A stretch of 64,000 bases of DNA from Paracoccaceae bacterium (GTDB lineage Bacteria > Pseudomonadota > Alphaproteobacteria > Rhodobacterales > Rhodobacteraceae), in NCBI GenBank assembly GCA_006226775.1, contig SBGD01000076.1, positions 33,370-97,369 on the forward strand, in the 5' to 3' direction. The stretch's first letter is position 1. Each line of letters opens with the position of its first letter. Below the pieces are notes generated by a model. It was not told the origin of the DNA and did no database searches. It was given only the letters and a program-made list of their open reading frames with translations. Below, one piece after another: positions 50,831-59,785 of the stretch. A program made the translations under genes and the position numbers.

Positions 50831-51876
50831 GCGCCTGCCTCCTGTGCAAATGTCAGTTTGTCTCCGACCAGGGGCATCAGGATCCTGGTCACCCGTGCGG
50901 CCTCGAGATCGCGCAAGCCGTCGCTCCAGACCGGGGCGCGGTCCTTGTCGATGATGGCGGCGCGAATCCCTTCGAGGAAATCGCCGTCCTCCATGCTGCG
51001 CGCGGTAAAGCGGTACTCGGTTTCCAGCGCCTGGCGGATCGTCGCCCCCGGTTGGCGCAGCCGCTTCAGCATCTCCAGCGTGCAGCCCATGGAGAGCGGG
51101 CAGTTGCGCGCAATCTGCGCCAGCGCCTCGGCGGCAAACGCGCTATCGGACGCCTCCAGTGCCGTCACCACCTCGCCCAGGGTGTCGCCGGCAAAGAGCG
51201 CGTCGATCTCGGCCGCCCTGGCCTTCAGCGGGCTCTCGGGCGGGATCAGGCAGGATTTGTCGAGCATCGACCATTCGCCGGTGCGTTCCAGAACAGCGAT
51301 CAGGTCGGGCCAGTCGGCCTCGGGGATGTAGCAATCGGCAAAGCCCGCGTGGATCGCATCGCCCGGCCCCATGCGCGCCCCGGTCAGCCCGAGATAGGCG
51401 CCCAGCCGCCCCGGCGCGCGGCTCAGGATCAGCGTGCCGCCGACATCCGGGATCAGCCCGATGCCGCATTCCGGCATGGCGATCCTTGCGCTTTCGCCCA
51501 CCACCCGGTGCGAGCCATGCCCGCCCAGCCCGACGCCGCCGCCCATGGTGAAGCCCTGCATGAAACTGGCCACCGGCTTGGGGTATTCCGCGATCCGGGC
51601 GTTCATCCGGTATTCGTCGCGCCAGAAACGCCGGCCATAGTCGAAATTCCCGGCGCGCCCGGTGGCATACATCTCGGCAATGTCGCCCCCGGCGCAGAAG
51701 GCCTTGTCGCCCTCGGCATCGATCACCACCACCGCCACCGCGCTGTCGCGCGCCCAGTTCCGGAGCGCGGCGTCGATCTCAAGGCACATCTCGTAGGTCA
51801 GGGCGTTCAGCGCCTTGGGCCGCGTCAGGGTGATGCGGCCGGCGCGTCCGACCCGGCGGATATCGACATCGCTCAT
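50827..51876 (-). CDS. enoyl-CoA hydratase/isomerase family protein, probable 3-hydroxyisobutyryl-CoA hydrolase
   Basis: 349 residues, the length of 3-hydroxyisobutyryl-CoA hydrolases rather than of simple hydratases (about 260). The crotonase core is clear: 'DKAFCAGGDIAEMYATGR', 'ASFMQGFTMGGGVGLGGHGS', 'MPECGIGLIPDVGGTLILSR'. Position between the acyl-CoA dehydrogenase and mmsB supports hydrolysis of 3-hydroxyisobutyryl-CoA. Overlaps of 4 bp on both sides imply translational coupling. Confidence 0.88.
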   Translation of the reverse strand: MSDVDIRRVGRAGRITLTRPKALNALTYEMCLEIDAALRNWARDSAVAVVVIDAEGDKAFCAGGDIAEMYATGRAGNFDYGRRFWRDEYRMNARIAEYPKPVASFMQGFTMGGGVGLGGHGSHRVVGESARIAMPECGIGLIPDVGGTLILSRAPGRLGAYLGLTGARMGPGDAIHAGFADCYIPEADWPDLIAVLERTGEWSMLDKSCLIPPESPLKARAAEIDALFAGDTLGEVVTALEASDSAFAAEALAQIARNCPLSMGCTLEMLKRLRQPGATIRQALETEYRFTARSMEDGDFLEGIRAAIIDKDRAPVWSDGLRDLEAARVTRILMPLVGDKLTFAQEAGA

Positions 51877-53015
51877 CGGTTTGCCAGCATGTGGCGCGCG
51901 ACGATCACGCGCATGATTTCATTGGTGCCTTCGAGGATCTGGTGGACCCGCAGGTCGCGCACCAGTTTCTCGATGCCGTAATCGGCGAGATAGCCGTAAC
52001 CTCCGTGCAGTTGCAGGCATTGGTCGACCACCTCGCTGCCGGTTTCCGTGACGAATTTCTTCGCCATGGCGCAGAACTTGGTGGCATCGGGCGCGCCGGT
52101 GTCCAGCTTCCAGGCCGCCTGGCGCAGGAAGGTGCGGGCGGCCTGCACCTCGATCTCCATGTCGGCGAGGCGGAATTGCAGCGCCTGGAACTGGTCGATC
52201 GGCTTGCCGAAGGCGCGGCGCTCGCCCATGTAGCCCAGCGTCAGGTCGAGGCCGGTCTGCGCGGCCCCCAGCGAGCAGGCCGAGATATTGAGCCGCCCGC
52301 CATCCAGCCCCGCCATGGCATAGGAAAACCCGCGGCCTTCCTCGCCCAGCAGATTCTCGGAGGCTACCGGGCAGTCGTCCAGTTGCACCTGCCGCGTCGG
52401 CTGGCTGCGCCAGCCCATCTTGTCCTCGAGCCCGCCGAAGGACAGCCCCTCGCTGCCGTCCTCGACGATCAGCGCCGAGATGCCTTTCGGCCCGTCCTCG
52501 CCGGTCCGGCACATCACCACGTAGGCATCGGAATAGCCGCCGCCCGAGATGAAGGCCTTGGTGCCGGTGACGCGGTAGCCCTCGTTGGTCTTGACCGCCC
52601 GGGTCTTCAGCGCCGCCGCGTCCGAGCCCGAGCCGGGTTCGGTCAGGCAATAGGAATAGACCGTGTCCATCGCCAGCCCCGCAGGCAGCAGCCGTGCGCG
52701 CATCTCGTCCGAGCCGAAGGCGTCGATCATCTTCACGCACATGTTGTGGATCGACAGGAACGCCGCGACCGAGGGGCAGGCCATCGACAGCGCCTCGAAG
52801 ACCAGCGTCGCATCCAGCCGCGACAGCCCCGAGCCGCCGCTCTCCTCGCGCACGTAGAGCCCGCCGAGGCCCAGTTCGCCGATCCGCGGCCAGAGGTCCC
52901 TGGGGATCGTGCCCGCCTGTTCCCAGTCGCGCGCGAAGGGCGCGATATGCTCCTGGCCAAAGGCATGGGCCATGTCGAAGATGGCGGTCTGTTCTTCGCT
53001 GAGTGCGAAATCCAT
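51873..53015 (-). CDS. acyl-CoA dehydrogenase, probable isobutyryl-CoA dehydrogenase
   Basis: 380 residues, the standard FAD-dependent acyl-CoA dehydrogenase fold. Signatures: 'YSYCLTEPGSGSDAAALKTR', 'AFISGGGYSDAYVVMCRTGE', 'QCLQLHGGYGYLADYGIEKL' and 'ILEGTNEIMRVIVARHML'. As first gene of the operon with the hydrolase and mmsB it should convert isobutyryl-CoA to methacrylyl-CoA. The start is ATG 53015 with a GGGGGAGAG box. The long in-frame upstream extension is rejected. Confidence 0.92.
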   Translation of the reverse strand: MDFALSEEQTAIFDMAHAFGQEHIAPFARDWEQAGTIPRDLWPRIGELGLGGLYVREESGGSGLSRLDATLVFEALSMACPSVAAFLSIHNMCVKMIDAFGSDEMRARLLPAGLAMDTVYSYCLTEPGSGSDAAALKTRAVKTNEGYRVTGTKAFISGGGYSDAYVVMCRTGEDGPKGISALIVEDGSEGLSFGGLEDKMGWRSQPTRQVQLDDCPVASENLLGEEGRGFSYAMAGLDGGRLNISACSLGAAQTGLDLTLGYMGERRAFGKPIDQFQALQFRLADMEIEVQAARTFLRQAAWKLDTGAPDATKFCAMAKKFVTETGSEVVDQCLQLHGGYGYLADYGIEKLVRDLRVHQILEGTNEIMRVIVARHMLANR

Positions 53016-53205
53016 CTGGACGCTCTCCCCCGTTTTGCCAGAAATGAATGACCGTTCAATAATGACGGAAACCCCGCCGCCAATGCAAGCGGATTCTGGT
53101 GACCCAGTATGGCACGGCGCGGCGCAAAAGGTCAGGAATACCTGCATGGCGCGGCGGGGGCAGGGGGCGTAAACAGGGGATACGCGATTTGAAAGGACCA
53201 TTGCC

Positions 53206-53325
53206 ATGCCCCGCCTGATTATTCCCGTTCTCGCCATGAGCGCGCTGATTACCGTCGCCGACGCGCTTTTGTCGGATGCCAAGGCGCAAGTCCCTGTGCC
53301 GCAGGTCATCGCATCCGACAGGTGA
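53206..53325 (+). CDS. small protein of 39 residues with signal-like N-terminus
   Basis: MPRLIIPVLAMSALITVADA is hydrophobic, followed by a short polar tail ending 'PQVIASDR'. A GAAAGGA box precedes the ATG and a hairpin follows 11 bp after the stop. It is probably an exported or membrane-inserted microprotein; no family is recognised. It fills the otherwise empty gap between the valine operon and the DUF2161 gene. Confidence 0.5.
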   Translation: MPRLIIPVLAMSALITVADALLSDAKAQVPVPQVIASDR

Positions 53326-53336
53326 GCCGCCCGTAG

Positions 53337-53357
53337 GGTGCGCATTCACTGCGCACC
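53337..53357. terminator. hairpin between convergent genes
   Basis: GGTGCGCA and TGCGCACC form an 8-bp stem with a 5-base loop. It lies 11 bp after the small gene and 15 bp after the DUF2161 stop on the other strand, so it could serve both. No strong T-run follows either side. Confidence 0.5.
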
Positions 53358-53372
53358 TTGCCCCCGTGCAGG

Positions 53373-54026
53373 TCAGCGCTCCCCCAGGACCTGCACCCCG
53401 CGCGGTGTCAATTGATAGACACCGCGCGACACCCTCTCGAACCAGCCGTAATGATCGTCCGCCATGATCCGGGTGGCCGTCGCGACACCGGTGGCGGCGC
53501 GGATCGCGGCGCAGCGTGAGGCGCCGTGCTGTTCGAGAAAACCCGCGATCTTCAGCGCATCCTGCCGATAGGCGGTGACCAGCGGGCTGTTGCGCGCCGC
53601 GCCGCCGAGGTTCGGATCGCCCTCGCGGCGGGCAAACTCCCGCAAGAGCCGGGTCTTGCGCGCCTTGACCTGGCGCGGACGGTAAGGCGCGGGGTCGAGA
53701 TGCACCTCGGTATGGCCATCGGCCAGCCGCACGGTGATCAGCCCCAGGCCCAGCCGCCGGCACAGCGCCTTGTTCTCCTTGAGCGCGCGCAGAAAGCGCT
53801 TGCCGCTTTGCCGCGGCACCGCGACATAGACACAATCGGTCATCGCCTGCCGCGCCACCGCCTGGTGAAACAGCGTCAGCGCAAAGCCGGTCTTCAACTC
53901 GACCACCACAGGCTCGTCACCCGGCCGGACCGCGACCACATCGGCCGCGCCGATCTCGGCCTTGACCTCGTAGCCCTGGGATTCCAGCAGGGACTTGACG
54001 GGCGGGTAAAGCGCGGTTTCCTTCAC
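53373..54026 (-). CDS. DUF2161 putative PD-(D/E)XK phosphodiesterase
   Basis: 217 residues. '[20 protein letters not shown]' followed by '[20 protein letters not shown]' gives the D...ExK pattern of the nuclease-like superfamily. The C-terminal part ('[20 protein letters not shown]') is winged-helix-like. The DNA or other phosphodiester target is unknown. The start overlaps the end of the upstream YbdK-type gene by 4 bp. Confidence 0.82.
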   Translation of the reverse strand: MKETALYPPVKSLLESQGYEVKAEIGAADVVAVRPGDEPVVVELKTGFALTLFHQAVARQAMTDCVYVAVPRQSGKRFLRALKENKALCRRLGLGLITVRLADGHTEVHLDPAPYRPRQVKARKTRLLREFARREGDPNLGGAARNSPLVTAYRQDALKIAGFLEQHGASRCAAIRAATGVATATRIMADDHYGWFERVSRGVYQLTPRGVQVLGER

Positions 54027-55150
54027 AGGTCGGCCCGGAAGTCCTCGATCAGGTGGCTGACCACCGCGCGCATCTGAGTGTCGTGATCGGCCCCCGCGGC
54101 CTCGGCCGAGGCGCGCACCGCGCGCTGGCGCGTGGATGAGGTGCCGCGGGCAAGGATGGTGCGCAGATGCACCAACTCATCCGCGCAGTCCAGCGCCTCG
54201 GCGTCCTCGGCCAGCAGGTCGATCAACTCCTCCACCAGCTCGTCCATCGGCACGATCTCGCCCCGGCCGAAATCGATCAGCCCTTCCTCGATGCCATAGC
54301 GCTGCGCGCGCCAGCGGTTCTCGTCGATCAGGAAGCGGTCGTAGATGCGCCAGCGCTGGTTGCGCGTCCTCAGCCGCCAGAGCATCCGCGTCACGCATTG
54401 GATCAGCGCCGCCAGGCAGAGCGTATCCTCCAGCCGCGGGCAGACATCGCAGATCCGGGTCTCGAGCGTCGGGAACCGGTGGCTGGGGCGCAGGTCCCAC
54501 CAGATCTTGGTGCTGTCCTCGATCAGCCCCAGGTCCACCAGCGCCTTGACCGAGCGTTCGTATTCGTCCCAGGAGTTGAGATGCGGCGGCAGCCCGGTGC
54601 GCGGCAGGTTGTCGAAGACCGAGATGCGGTAGGAGCCCAGCCCGGTATCCTCGCCCTGCCAGAACGGCGAGGAACACGACAGCGCCAGCAGATGCGGCAG
54701 GAAATAACCCAGTTGGCTGAGCAGGTCGGCGCGCATCGCGTCGTCGTTCAGCCCGACATGGACATGCATCCCGCAGATCAGCATCCGCCGCACCACCCCG
54801 CCCAGGTCCTGGCGCAACTGGTTATAGCGTTCGCGGTCGGTGTGGTGCTGGCTTTTCCAGTCGGCGAAGGGATGGCAGGAGGCGGCAATCGGCGCGGCCC
54901 CGAACTTGGCGGCGCAGTCGGCGATGGTGCCGCGCAGGTGTTGCAGGTCGGCGCGCGCCTCGGCCAGGGTCTTGCAGACGCCGGTGCCGATCTCGATCTG
55001 GCATTGCAGGTATTCCGGGCTCACCTGATCGGCCAGCGCCGCCTTGCACTCGGCCATCATCGCATCGGGCACCTGCACCAGCGCGAGCGACTCGCGGTCG
55101 ACCAGCAGGTATTCCTCTTCGATGCCGATGGTGAAATCCGGCTTGGCCAT
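54023..55150 (-). CDS. carboxylate-amine ligase, YbdK/glutamate-cysteine ligase type 2 family
   Basis: 375 residues. '[20 protein letters not shown]' at the N-terminus, '[20 protein letters not shown]' in the middle and '[20 protein letters not shown]' are the GCS2 motifs. Enzymes of this group form gamma-glutamyl or related amide bonds using ATP; the physiological substrate is uncertain. ATG 55150 is chosen because the family motif begins a few residues later. Confidence 0.88.
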   Translation of the reverse strand: MAKPDFTIGIEEEYLLVDRESLALVQVPDAMMAECKAALADQVSPEYLQCQIEIGTGVCKTLAEARADLQHLRGTIADCAAKFGAAPIAASCHPFADWKSQHHTDRERYNQLRQDLGGVVRRMLICGMHVHVGLNDDAMRADLLSQLGYFLPHLLALSCSSPFWQGEDTGLGSYRISVFDNLPRTGLPPHLNSWDEYERSVKALVDLGLIEDSTKIWWDLRPSHRFPTLETRICDVCPRLEDTLCLAALIQCVTRMLWRLRTRNQRWRIYDRFLIDENRWRAQRYGIEEGLIDFGRGEIVPMDELVEELIDLLAEDAEALDCADELVHLRTILARGTSSTRQRAVRASAEAAGADHDTQMRAVVSHLIEDFRADL

Positions 55151-55212
55151 GGCGTGTCCTTTCCGCGGCGACAGGGGTGCGATCCCCATGACCTTGGCAC
55201 GACGCTTTCGCC

Positions 55213-55776
55213 CTAGGCAAGAGACGGGCCGCCCGGTTGCCGGGACGGAGCGGTGGCGGGGGCGGCGGAGGGCATGCGGTCGGGCGCAACCCGGGCGCCG
55301 AACAAGTCTTCAATCGACACGTCGAGATAGGCGGCCACCTCCCTCTGGCAGCGAAACACCCCGGAGCACACCGCGTCGAACTGATCGAGCAGCGAGACAT
55401 ACATCCGCGACATGCCGAAGGTCATGTCGTCGGGCGCCCAGATCCCGATCCGGGCATTGACGCTTTGCGCATAATACTGCCGTCGCAATCCGACCAGCGC
55501 GTTCATCTGGTCGAAGGTCAGATCGATGTCCGTCACCTCGGCCAGGTCGTAAAACACGTCTCGCGCCAGGTGATCGGGATTGACCTCCAGCAACCGGTCG
55601 TAAATCTCCGTGCAATTGGTGACATCCACGACACCGCTCAAGCGCACGATGACAACCTTGTCACCGTTATTCCTGCAAACCGTAATTCCCACCTTTACCC
55701 CGCAACCCTGAATGGTACTGAAATAACTCAATATCGTTGATGAAACGTTTTTAAACCGCTTTGGGGGTGCGTCCAA
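55213..55776 (-). CDS. STAS-like domain protein of unknown function
   Basis: Up to 187 residues. The core '[20 protein letters not shown]' and '[20 protein letters not shown]' looks like a STAS/anti-anti-sigma type fold, though without an obvious phosphorylatable serine. The tail is Pro/Ala-rich. The start is uncertain: the longest frame uses TTG at 55776, while a GTG at 55692 would begin directly before '[10 protein letters not shown]'. The AT-rich DNA upstream contains TGAC-N5-GTCA at 55791-55803, which may be a regulator site. No partner kinase is nearby. Confidence 0.6.
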   Translation of the reverse strand: MDAPPKRFKNVSSTILSYFSTIQGCGVKVGITVCRNNGDKVVIVRLSGVVDVTNCTEIYDRLLEVNPDHLARDVFYDLAEVTDIDLTFDQMNALVGLRRQYYAQSVNARIGIWAPDDMTFGMSRMYVSLLDQFDAVCSGVFRCQREVAAYLDVSIEDLFGARVAPDRMPSAAPATAPSRQPGGPSLA

Positions 55777-55860
55777 AGTGTTTTAAGAGGTGACTTTACG
55801 TCATTTAATAAAGCAAATAATGCCGATTTCGCCCCATCCGCACCCGCCAGGAACGCGAAA

Positions 55861-55885
55861 GGGCGGCGCCTTTCCGGCGCCGCCC
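55861..55885 (-). terminator. strong terminator hairpin after mmsA
   Basis: GGGCGGCGCC and GGCGCCGCCC form a perfect 10-bp GC stem with a 5-base loop, 26 bp after the mmsA stop. On the minus strand it continues with TTTCGCG, a short T-run. It separates mmsA from the STAS-like gene. Confidence 0.8.
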
Positions 55886-55911
55886 TCCGACAGGAACGGG
55901 ATATAAAGTCC

Positions 55912-57411
55912 TCAGTCCATCGCCTTGAAGTTGAACTCGCCGCCGTCCTTGATGCCGGAGAACCAGCGCGCGGTGACGGTCTTGGTCTTGGTGTAGAAGC
56001 GGAAGGCGTCGGGGCCGTACTGGTTGAGGTCGCCGAAGGCCGATTTCTTCCAGCCGCCGAAGGTGTGATAGCTCAGCGGCACGGGAATCGGGAAGTTGAT
56101 GCCGACCATGCCGACATTGACCCGATGGGCAAAGTCGCGCGCGGTATCGCCATCGGCGGTATAGATCGCGGTGCCATTGCCATAGTCATTGTCCATGATC
56201 AGGTTCAGCGCGTCCTCGTAAGTGTCCATGCGGACCTGGCTCAGCACCGGGCCGAAGATTTCCTCCTTGTAGATGTCCATCTCGGGCGTCACGTTGTCGA
56301 ACAGCGAGGGGCCGCAGAAAAACCCGTTCTCGTAGCCCTGTAGCTCGAATCCGCGCCCGTCGATCAGCAGTTTCGCGCCCTGGTCGACGCCCGAGGCGAT
56401 CAGCCCCTCGATGCGCGCCTTGGCCTGGGCGGTGATGACCGGGCCGTAATCCACCTCGTCCTCCGAGGTATAGGGGCCGACCTTCAGCTTCTCGACCCGC
56501 GGCACCAGCTTCTCGATCAGCCGGTCAGCGGTCTCGGCACCCACCGGAACGGCGACCGAGATCGCCATGCAGCGTTCGCCTGCCGCGCCGTAACCCGCGC
56601 CCACCAGGGCATCCGCCGCCTTTTCGAGATCGGCGTCGGGCATGATGATCATGTGGTTCTTGGCACCGCCGAAACACTGCGCCCGCTTGCCGTTGGAGCA
56701 GGCCCGGCCATAGATATACTGCGCGATCGGGGTCGAGCCGACAAAGCCCACCGCCGCGACGGTCTCGTTGTCGAGGATGGCGTCCACCACTTCCTTGTCG
56801 CCATTGACCACCTGCAGGACGCCATCGGGCAGACCGGCCTCTTTCAGCAGTTCCGCCAGCATCAGCGAGGTCGAGGGCACGCGCTCGGACGGCTTGAGGA
56901 TCATCGCATTGCCCGAGGCCAGCGCCGGGGCCATCTTCCACAGCGGGATCATCGCCGGGAAGTTGAACGGGGTGATGCCGGCGACCACGCCCAGCGGCTG
57001 GCGCATGGAGTAAAGGTCGATGCCCGGGCCGCCATTGTCGGTGTATTCGCCCTTGAGCAGGCTCGGCGCGCCCATGCAGACCTCGACCACCTCGAGCCCG
57101 CGCTGCACGTCGCCGCGGGCGTCGGGCAGGGTCTTGCCGTGTTCGCGGCTGACCAGCTCGGCCAGCTTGTCCATGTTCTCGTTGATCAGCTGGCCGAATT
57201 TCATCATCACCCGGGCGCGGCGCTGCGGGTTGGTGGCACCCCAGCCCTTCTGGGCCTCGGCGGCACGGGCCACCGCCTGGTCCAGCTCGTCCTTGCTCGA
57301 CAGCTTGACCTGGGCCTGGACCTCGCCGGTGGCGGGGTTCATGACGTCGGCGGTGCGCGACGAGGCGCTTTCGACAAAGGCGCCGTCGATCCAGTTCTTG
57401 ACGATTTCCAT
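55912..57411 (-). CDS. mmsA: CoA-acylating methylmalonate-semialdehyde dehydrogenase
   Basis: 499 residues. It converts methylmalonate semialdehyde to propionyl-CoA, the last step of the valine branch started by the operon at 50-53 kb. The catalytic Cys is in 'GAAGERCMAISVAVPVG' (near 282), 'ITPFNFPAMIPLWKMAPALA' is the cofactor region, and 'VNFPIPVPLSYHTFGGWKKS' fits the MmsA subgroup closely apart from Ile for Val at the start. GAGGAG precedes ATG 57411. It is divergent from a LysR gene. Confidence 0.95.
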   Translation of the reverse strand: MEIVKNWIDGAFVESASSRTADVMNPATGEVQAQVKLSSKDELDQAVARAAEAQKGWGATNPQRRARVMMKFGQLINENMDKLAELVSREHGKTLPDARGDVQRGLEVVEVCMGAPSLLKGEYTDNGGPGIDLYSMRQPLGVVAGITPFNFPAMIPLWKMAPALASGNAMILKPSERVPSTSLMLAELLKEAGLPDGVLQVVNGDKEVVDAILDNETVAAVGFVGSTPIAQYIYGRACSNGKRAQCFGGAKNHMIIMPDADLEKAADALVGAGYGAAGERCMAISVAVPVGAETADRLIEKLVPRVEKLKVGPYTSEDEVDYGPVITAQAKARIEGLIASGVDQGAKLLIDGRGFELQGYENGFFCGPSLFDNVTPEMDIYKEEIFGPVLSQVRMDTYEDALNLIMDNDYGNGTAIYTADGDTARDFAHRVNVGMVGINFPIPVPLSYHTFGGWKKSAFGDLNQYGPDAFRFYTKTKTVTARWFSGIKDGGEFNFKAMD

Positions 57412-57450
57412 CGTATTCTCCTCAGGGCTTGGGTTGGGCAGACCATAGCC

Positions 57451-57498
57451 TTGCAAAATACCTGCGTGAAGTGGCAATCTTCCAAAGACATTTTGCAA
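57451..57498. promoter_or_regulatory. inverted repeat in the mmsA-lysR gap, candidate LysR binding region
   Basis: TTGCAAAAT (57451-57459) and ATTTTGCAA (57490-57498) form 9-bp arms 30 bp apart; a third CTGCAAAG follows at once. The spacing and location between divergent genes suit LysR-type binding to separated recognition and activation sites. Confidence 0.5.
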
Positions 57499-57518
57499 AA
57501 CTGCAAAGGCGGGGCAGG

Positions 57519-58415
57519 GTGGATTCCTGGGACGACATTCGCATCTTTCTGGCCGTGGCGCGGCAGGACAGCCTGTCGGCGGCGGGGCGGAGCCTGCGAA
57601 TCGATCCGGCCACCGTGGGCCGCCGGATCGCGCGGCTGGAACAGGCGGTGGGCCAGCCGCTCTTTGCCAAGTCGCCGCAGGGCTATGCGCTGACCGATGC
57701 CGGCCAGCGGCTGCTGCCCCATGCCGAACGCGCCGAACTGGCCACCCAGGACGCCGCCGAGGCGCTGGCCGGCGGGGCAGGGCAGCTGACCGGCCAGATC
57801 CGCATCGGCGCGCCGGATGGCTGCGCCAATTTCATCCTGCCCAGGGTCTGCGCCGCCATGGCGCGCGACAACCCGGAGCTTGAAATCCAGATTCTCTCGC
57901 AGCCCCGCGTCGTCAACCTGTCGAAACGCGAGGCGGACCTGGCGATTTCGGTCAGCCGGCCCACCGCCGGGCGGCTGAGCGTGCAGAAGATCACCGACTA
58001 TCACCTGCATGTGGCCGCCGCCGACAGCTATCTCGCGGCAGCGCCCGCGATCGAGACCGTGGCCGACCTGCGCCATCACCGGGTGGTCGGCTATATCTCG
58101 GATATGATCTTCGACCAGGAACTCGACTACCTGTCGGAAATGGCCACCGAGCGGGTGCATCTGGCGTCCAATTCGGTCTCGGTCCAGCTCAACTGGCTGC
58201 GCCAGGGCGGCGGGATCGGCATCGTGCATGACTTCGCGCTGCCCTTCGCGCCCGAGTTGCGCAAGGTGCTGACCGGGGCGATCTCGTTGCAGCGCGCCTT
58301 CTACCTGGTGCGCCACGCCGATGACCGCCGGCTCGAGCGGATGAACCGCTTTGCAGCGGCGCTGGTGGCCGGAATGCGCGGCGAAGTGGCGCGGCTCGAG
58401 GCGCTGGCGCAATAA
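57519..58415 (+). CDS. LysR family transcriptional regulator
   Basis: 298 residues from a GTG start. The helix-turn-helix is 'QDSLSAAGRSLRIDPATVGR', and the effector domain begins 'LTGQIRIGAPDGCANFILPR'. GTG 57519 places the usual LysR N-terminus 'DSWDDIRIFLAVARQ' right after the start and has an AAAGGCGGGG box; the longer ATG frame would run through the promoter. Being divergent from mmsA, it probably controls valine catabolism, replacing the AraC-type MmsR of pseudomonads. Confidence 0.88.
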   Translation: MDSWDDIRIFLAVARQDSLSAAGRSLRIDPATVGRRIARLEQAVGQPLFAKSPQGYALTDAGQRLLPHAERAELATQDAAEALAGGAGQLTGQIRIGAPDGCANFILPRVCAAMARDNPELEIQILSQPRVVNLSKREADLAISVSRPTAGRLSVQKITDYHLHVAAADSYLAAAPAIETVADLRHHRVVGYISDMIFDQELDYLSEMATERVHLASNSVSVQLNWLRQGGGIGIVHDFALPFAPELRKVLTGAISLQRAFYLVRHADDRRLERMNRFAAALVAGMRGEVARLEALAQ

Positions 58416-58488
58416 GATTTCGGGATTGCTTGACAGCAGAATGACTTGCGGGAAAGCTGCACGAAAGGCGTAATGCAAGGAGCACGAG

Positions 58489-58926
58489 ATGCTGGTCCAG
58501 CAAATTCTGAAATCCAAGGGCGTGTCATCCGTCGAAACCGTGAGCCCGGACATGCGCGTCTCGGAGGCCGCGGCGATCCTCGCCGACAAGGGTATCGGGA
58601 CCGTGGTCGTCTCCTCCGATGGGGGCAAGACCGCGGCGGGCATTCTCTCGGAACGCGACATCGTGCGCGAACTGGCCAAAAGCGGCGCGGGCTGCCTGAA
58701 CGAACCGGTCTCGGCCTACATGACCACCGAATTGCAGACCTGCACCCGCGACGAGCAGACCGACAGCGTGTTGTCGCGGATGACCGAAGGCCGCTTCCGC
58801 CACATGCCGGTGGTCGAGGGTGGCGAGATGATCGGGCTGATCTCGCTCGGCGACGTGGTCAAGGCACGGCTGAGCGAATTGGCGATGGAAAAGGACGCGC
58901 TGCAAGGCATGATCATGGGGCATTGA
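58489..58926 (+). CDS. tandem CBS-domain protein
   Basis: 145 residues, two CBS motifs: 'VSPDMRVSEAAAILADKGIG' and 'CTRDEQTDSVLSRMTEGRFR', each followed by a hydrophobic strand and 'GILSERDIVRELA' or 'GLISLGDVVKARL'. Stand-alone CBS pairs bind adenosyl nucleotides such as AMP or NADH and regulate partner proteins. AGGAGC precedes the ATG. The partner is not apparent from neighbours. Confidence 0.9.
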   Translation: MLVQQILKSKGVSSVETVSPDMRVSEAAAILADKGIGTVVVSSDGGKTAAGILSERDIVRELAKSGAGCLNEPVSAYMTTELQTCTRDEQTDSVLSRMTEGRFRHMPVVEGGEMIGLISLGDVVKARLSELAMEKDALQGMIMGH

Positions 58927-59014
58927 CCGCCCCGGGCGGATCCGGCAGGAGCCGGACACCGCCACTTCGACGGGACCGCCCGGTTCCGGCCCCAGACACC
59001 TCCGGAGGGATGAC

Positions 59015-59506
59015 ATGCGCATCGGACTCTACCCCGGCACCTTCGATCCGATCACCGAAGGCCACCTCGACATCATCCGCCGCGCCTCGGCGCTGGTCGA
59101 CCGGCTGGTGATCGGGGTCGCGATCAACCGCGACAAGGGCCCGCTGTTCGGGCTCGAGGACCGGGTGGCGATGATCGAGGCGGAGGCCGCCAAGCTCTCC
59201 GAGCAGACCGGCATCGAGATCGTGGCCCATCCCTTCGAGAACCTGCTGATCGACTGCGCCCGCGACGTGGGCGCCGGGCTGATCATCCGCGGGCTGCGGG
59301 CGGTGGCGGATTTCGAGTATGAATATCAGATGGTTGGCATGAACCGCGTGCTGGACGATACGGTCGAGACGGTGTTCCTCATGGCCGAGGCGCGCCACCA
59401 GGCGATCGCCTCGAAACTGGTCAAGGAAATCGCCCGCCTGGGCGGCGACGTCAGCAAGTTCGTGACCCCCGCGGTCAACGCCCGCCTGCGCGAGAAATTC
59501 GGCTGA
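59015..59506 (+). CDS. coaD: pantetheine-phosphate adenylyltransferase
   Basis: 163 residues, the normal CoaD length. It makes dephospho-CoA from 4'-phosphopantetheine and ATP. 'GLYPGTFDPITEGHLDIIRR' contains the T/HxGH nucleotidyl-transfer motif, and 'LIIRGLRAVADFEYEYQMVG' the pantetheine site. A CCGGAGG box precedes the ATG. The last codons plus stop are the first unit of a tandem repeat array running downstream. Confidence 0.95.
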   Translation: MRIGLYPGTFDPITEGHLDIIRRASALVDRLVIGVAINRDKGPLFGLEDRVAMIEAEAAKLSEQTGIEIVAHPFENLLIDCARDVGAGLIIRGLRAVADFEYEYQMVGMNRVLDDTVETVFLMAEARHQAIASKLVKEIARLGGDVSKFVTPAVNARLREKFG

Positions 59507-59768
59507 GCCCGCAAGGCGCACCCCGCGACACCCCCGCACCACCGCAGTCCCGGACCTGATCCGGGACCTCACACCCCGCCATGCGAGAAATTCGGCCGAG
59601 GCCGCAAGGCGCGTCCCCCCGGACACCCTCGCACCACCGCAGTCCCGGACCTGATCCGGGACCTCACACCCCGCCATGCGAGAAATTCGGCCGAACCCGC
59701 AAGGCGCCCCCCCGACACCCCGCACCACCGCAGTCCCGGACTTGATCCGGGACCTCACACCCCGCCAT
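59490..59768. repeat. three tandem units of 91-95 bp derived from the coaD 3' end
   Basis: Units at 59490-59582, 59583-59677 and 59678-59768 each begin GCGAGAAATTCGGC, the last codons of coaD, and end CACACCCCGCCAT. Each contains the palindrome GTCCCGGACCTGATCCGGGAC-like core (stem GTCCCGG/CCGGGAC). In units 2 and 3 the coaD stop TGA has become CGA. Point changes and small indels lie mainly in the C-rich middle. No spacers and no cas genes, so not CRISPR. Confidence 0.92.
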
Positions 59769-59785
59769 GCCCCATGGCCCCCCTT

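Noticed and set aside
51873..53345. Extended 490-residue version of the acyl-CoA dehydrogenase
   Set aside because: The first 110 residues are unlike the family and read through the promoter; ATG 53015 has a strong ribosome-binding site and starts with the family N-terminus.
53373..54026. PD-(D/E)XK-like DUF2161 protein as a restriction enzyme
   Set aside because: No methyltransferase or specificity gene is nearby and it is coupled to a YbdK-type ligase; DUF2161 is a widespread single gene in this group.
59490..59768. Possible CRISPR array (three regular units)
   Set aside because: Units are 91-95 bp, almost identical along their full length, lack separate spacers, begin with coaD codons, and no cas gene is present.
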